Of a stretch of DNA of 7,525 bases, positions 6,535 to 7,525 are shown in pieces. The notes below the pieces were generated by a model. It did not search any database and was not told the DNA's origin. It worked only from the letters and a program-made list of their open reading frames with translations. A program made the position numbers and the translations under genes. The stretch comes from Pseudanabaenaceae cyanobacterium MP8IB2.15 (GTDB lineage Bacteria > Cyanobacteriota > Cyanobacteriia > Pseudanabaenales > Pseudanabaenaceae): NCBI GenBank assembly GCA_030248825.1, contig JARCMB010000373.1, positions 1 to 7,525 of the forward strand, written 5' to 3'. Each line of letters opens with the position of its first letter. Positions within the stretch are counted from its first letter, which is position 1.

Positions 6535-6780
6535 ATGAGCCAGGAATTATTACAGAATTTAATCGAGCAGTCAGATCAACTGACTGCCGATGAGCTACTA
6601 CATCTCACTAACCATCTCACCAACAATTTAAAAGCGAAGTCAGGGCATAGCAGTGTCCAATCTGATAGACCACGACGCAAATTAACTGAGTTTAAAGGTT
6701 TAGCTTCTTATCCCTTGGTTGGAGAAGATGCTCAGATCTGGGTATCTCGTAATCGTCAAGAAGATACCGATCGTCATTAA
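6535..6780 (+). CDS. Small antitoxin-like protein, solitary
   Basis: An 81-residue protein of a type common in cyanobacteria, often annotated as hypothetical or as an addiction-module antitoxin. The N-terminal 35 residues form an amphipathic helix pair (ELLQNLIEQSDQLTADELLH). A polar linker follows, and then the motif KGLASYPLVGEDAQIWVSRNR (54-74), the part conserved in the family as I recall it. The C-terminus is short and charged. Relatives are sometimes paired with a PIN-domain (VapC-like) toxin; none follows here, and the 155 bp downstream carry no PIN-like start or long open frame. No strong Shine-Dalgarno is seen; a TAGTAT at 6502-6507 could serve as a -10 but has no clear -35 partner. 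Antitoxin function is inference from family habit, not from a visible DNA-binding motif. Confidence 0.68.
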   Translation: MSQELLQNLIEQSDQLTADELLHLTNHLTNNLKAKSGHSSVQSDRPRRKLTEFKGLASYPLVGEDAQIWVSRNRQEDTDRH

Positions 6781-6825
6781 ACGGGTAACAGAGTTGCAAA
6801 TTCTAGTCGTGGCTGAATTGGATGC

Positions 6826-6855
6826 ATGACAGAAGAAAGTCAGCATATCTATAAA
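6826..6855 (+). promoter_or_regulatory. Probable promoter of the HNH endonuclease gene
   Basis: ATGACA (6826-6831, 5 of 6 to TTGACA), an 18-bp spacer and TATAAA (6850-6855, 5 of 6). The leader would be about 70-75 nt before the ATG at 6936 and contains a short AAAAA-GTC-TTTTT self-complementary stretch of no clear meaning. Confidence 0.42.
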
Positions 6856-6935
6856 GCCTGCGGTAAAAAGTCTTTTTTTATGCTATGTGGGTCTGGCTAT
6901 GCTAACATCTGTGAAAGCTACATTGAGATGAACTA

Positions 6936-7430
6936 ATGGCTAAAGTCCTTGTCCTCAACGCATCATATGAGCCACTAAACATTACTAGTTGGCAGCGCGC
7001 CGTAGTCTTACTGATCAAGGGCAAAGCAGAACAAGTTGAGCATAATGGCAAAATGCTTTATCACGGCTTCCCCCTGCCGACTGTAATCCGTCTTCTTCAT
7101 TACATTACGCTTCCATATAAGGAAGTGCCCCTGACTCGGCGCAATATCTTGCACCGAGACAATCATTCGTGTCAGTACTGTAGCTATACAGGTGATGACT
7201 TAACCCTCGATCATGTCATCCCTAAGTCACGCCGAGGCGGGGATAGTTGGGATAACATTGTCACTGCTTGCGTGCGATGTAATGTCAAAAAAGGCAATCG
7301 CACCCCAAAAGAAGCTTCTATGCCCCTCCGCAAAGCCCCGCGTCGTCCTCACAGCGGGCTTTATTTTGAGGTGACAAAATACCTACGTGGCGGTGGACAT
7401 CAGGAATGGAAAAAGTATCTAATCATGTAG
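6936..7430 (+). CDS. HNH endonuclease of the cyanobacterial CxxC type
   Basis: A 164-residue HNH nuclease. The zinc-binding pairs are C79-x-x-C82 and C112-x-x-C115, and the core motif is LDHVIPKSRRGGDSWDN, with Asp92-His93 and Asn107, completed by the Asn after the second Cys pair (ACVRCN) and VKKGNRTP. The metal site holds one catalytic divalent ion that cuts DNA. An N-terminal region of about 60 residues (VLVLNASYEPLNITSW) precedes the nuclease domain, as is typical for these short stand-alone proteins, which are found across cyanobacteria and in many other bacteria. All catalytic and zinc residues are intact. It is not next to an intein, group I intron, methyltransferase or phage gene here, so it is not obviously a homing or restriction enzyme; its widespread occurrence suggests a housekeeping role that remains undefined. 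The ATG at 6936 gives the expected family start. Confidence 0.93.
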   Translation: MAKVLVLNASYEPLNITSWQRAVVLLIKGKAEQVEHNGKMLYHGFPLPTVIRLLHYITLPYKEVPLTRRNILHRDNHSCQYCSYTGDDLTLDHVIPKSRRGGDSWDNIVTACVRCNVKKGNRTPKEASMPLRKAPRRPHSGLYFEVTKYLRGGGHQEWKKYLIM

Positions 7431-7469
7431 AACTTAGGCGGTTCTGGTAAAAAAAATACCCATTCCGAA

Positions 7470-7525
7470 GCCCCTAAATCCCCAATTCTGGGGACTTTGA
7501 TTTCAGAACCCCCAGAATTGGGGGC
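7470..7525. repeat. CCCC-rich nested palindromic repeat, cut by the window end
   Basis: Two short hairpins, CCCCAATTCTGGGG (7480-7493, 5-bp arms) and CCCCCAGAATTGGGGG (7509-7524, 6-bp arms), are also exact reverse complements of each other over 14 bp, separated by 16 bp. The element can therefore fold as two small stems or one large one. Its left shoulder GCCCCTAAAT and the spacer ACTTTGATTTCAGAAC match, from memory, dispersed repeats seen in many filamentous and colonial cyanobacterial genomes. It begins about 40 bp after the HNH stop and may also end that transcript. The right edge lies outside the window. Confidence 0.75.

Noticed and set aside
6781..6935. Toxin gene or remnant downstream of the antitoxin-like gene
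   Set aside because: All forward frames close quickly and none shows a PIN-domain beginning; one short overlapping frame ends near 6829 without recognisable motifs.
7448..7461. GGTA-A(n)-TACC mini-hairpin after the HNH gene
   Set aside because: Four base pairs around an A-run is not a credible terminator; the palindromic repeat just downstream is a better candidate.
1..7525. CRISPR array, tRNA or transposase
   Set aside because: No regularly spaced repeats, cloverleaf-like segment or transposase motif was found on either strand.

Overview
The window looks like chromosomal DNA from a cyanobacterium, probably a filamentous or Pseudanabaena-like one. Three things point there. The hexamer CGATCG, the core of the HIP1 repeat, occurs about 25 times in 7.5 kb against roughly 2 expected by chance. 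Several proteins belong to families typical of cyanobacteria: an NdbB/NDC1-like quinone oxidoreductase, a two-domain histidine phosphatase, a PPH-like hydrolase and a small CxxC/HNH endonuclease. A CCCC-rich palindromic repeat of a kind scattered through cyanobacterial genomes starts at the right end. Lineage below phylum is a guess.

Layout. Positions 1-1110 (+) hold the 3' part of a tandem histidine phosphatase gene that begins outside the window. It is followed by ndbB (1174-2370, +), then a Uma2-family nuclease gene (2437-3081, +) with its own extended -10 promoter. Convergent to this is a two-gene minus-strand operon (4451-3102). Its first gene encodes a V/A-type ATPase peripheral-stalk subunit E; its second encodes a DUF2764-like protein, the family that normally sits between subunits E and A in bacterial V-type ATPase operons. 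No A, B, D, I or K subunit follows. A 205-bp divergent region with promoter-like sequences in both directions separates this pair from a second operon (4657-5460, +): a small three-helix membrane protein and a protein made almost wholly of pentapeptide repeats. An alpha/beta hydrolase on the minus strand (6386-5466) ends 5 bp from the pentapeptide gene. Divergent from it are a solitary antitoxin-like small protein (6535-6780) and an HNH endonuclease (6936-7430). The window ends inside a palindromic repeat.

How the genes fit together. Most are housekeeping or accessory genes with no common pathway. ndbB and the hydrolase may both touch thylakoid quinone or pigment metabolism, but they are not linked in an operon. 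The main point of interest is the separated V-type ATPase pair. No CRISPR array, tRNA, rRNA, transposase or clear new defence system was seen.
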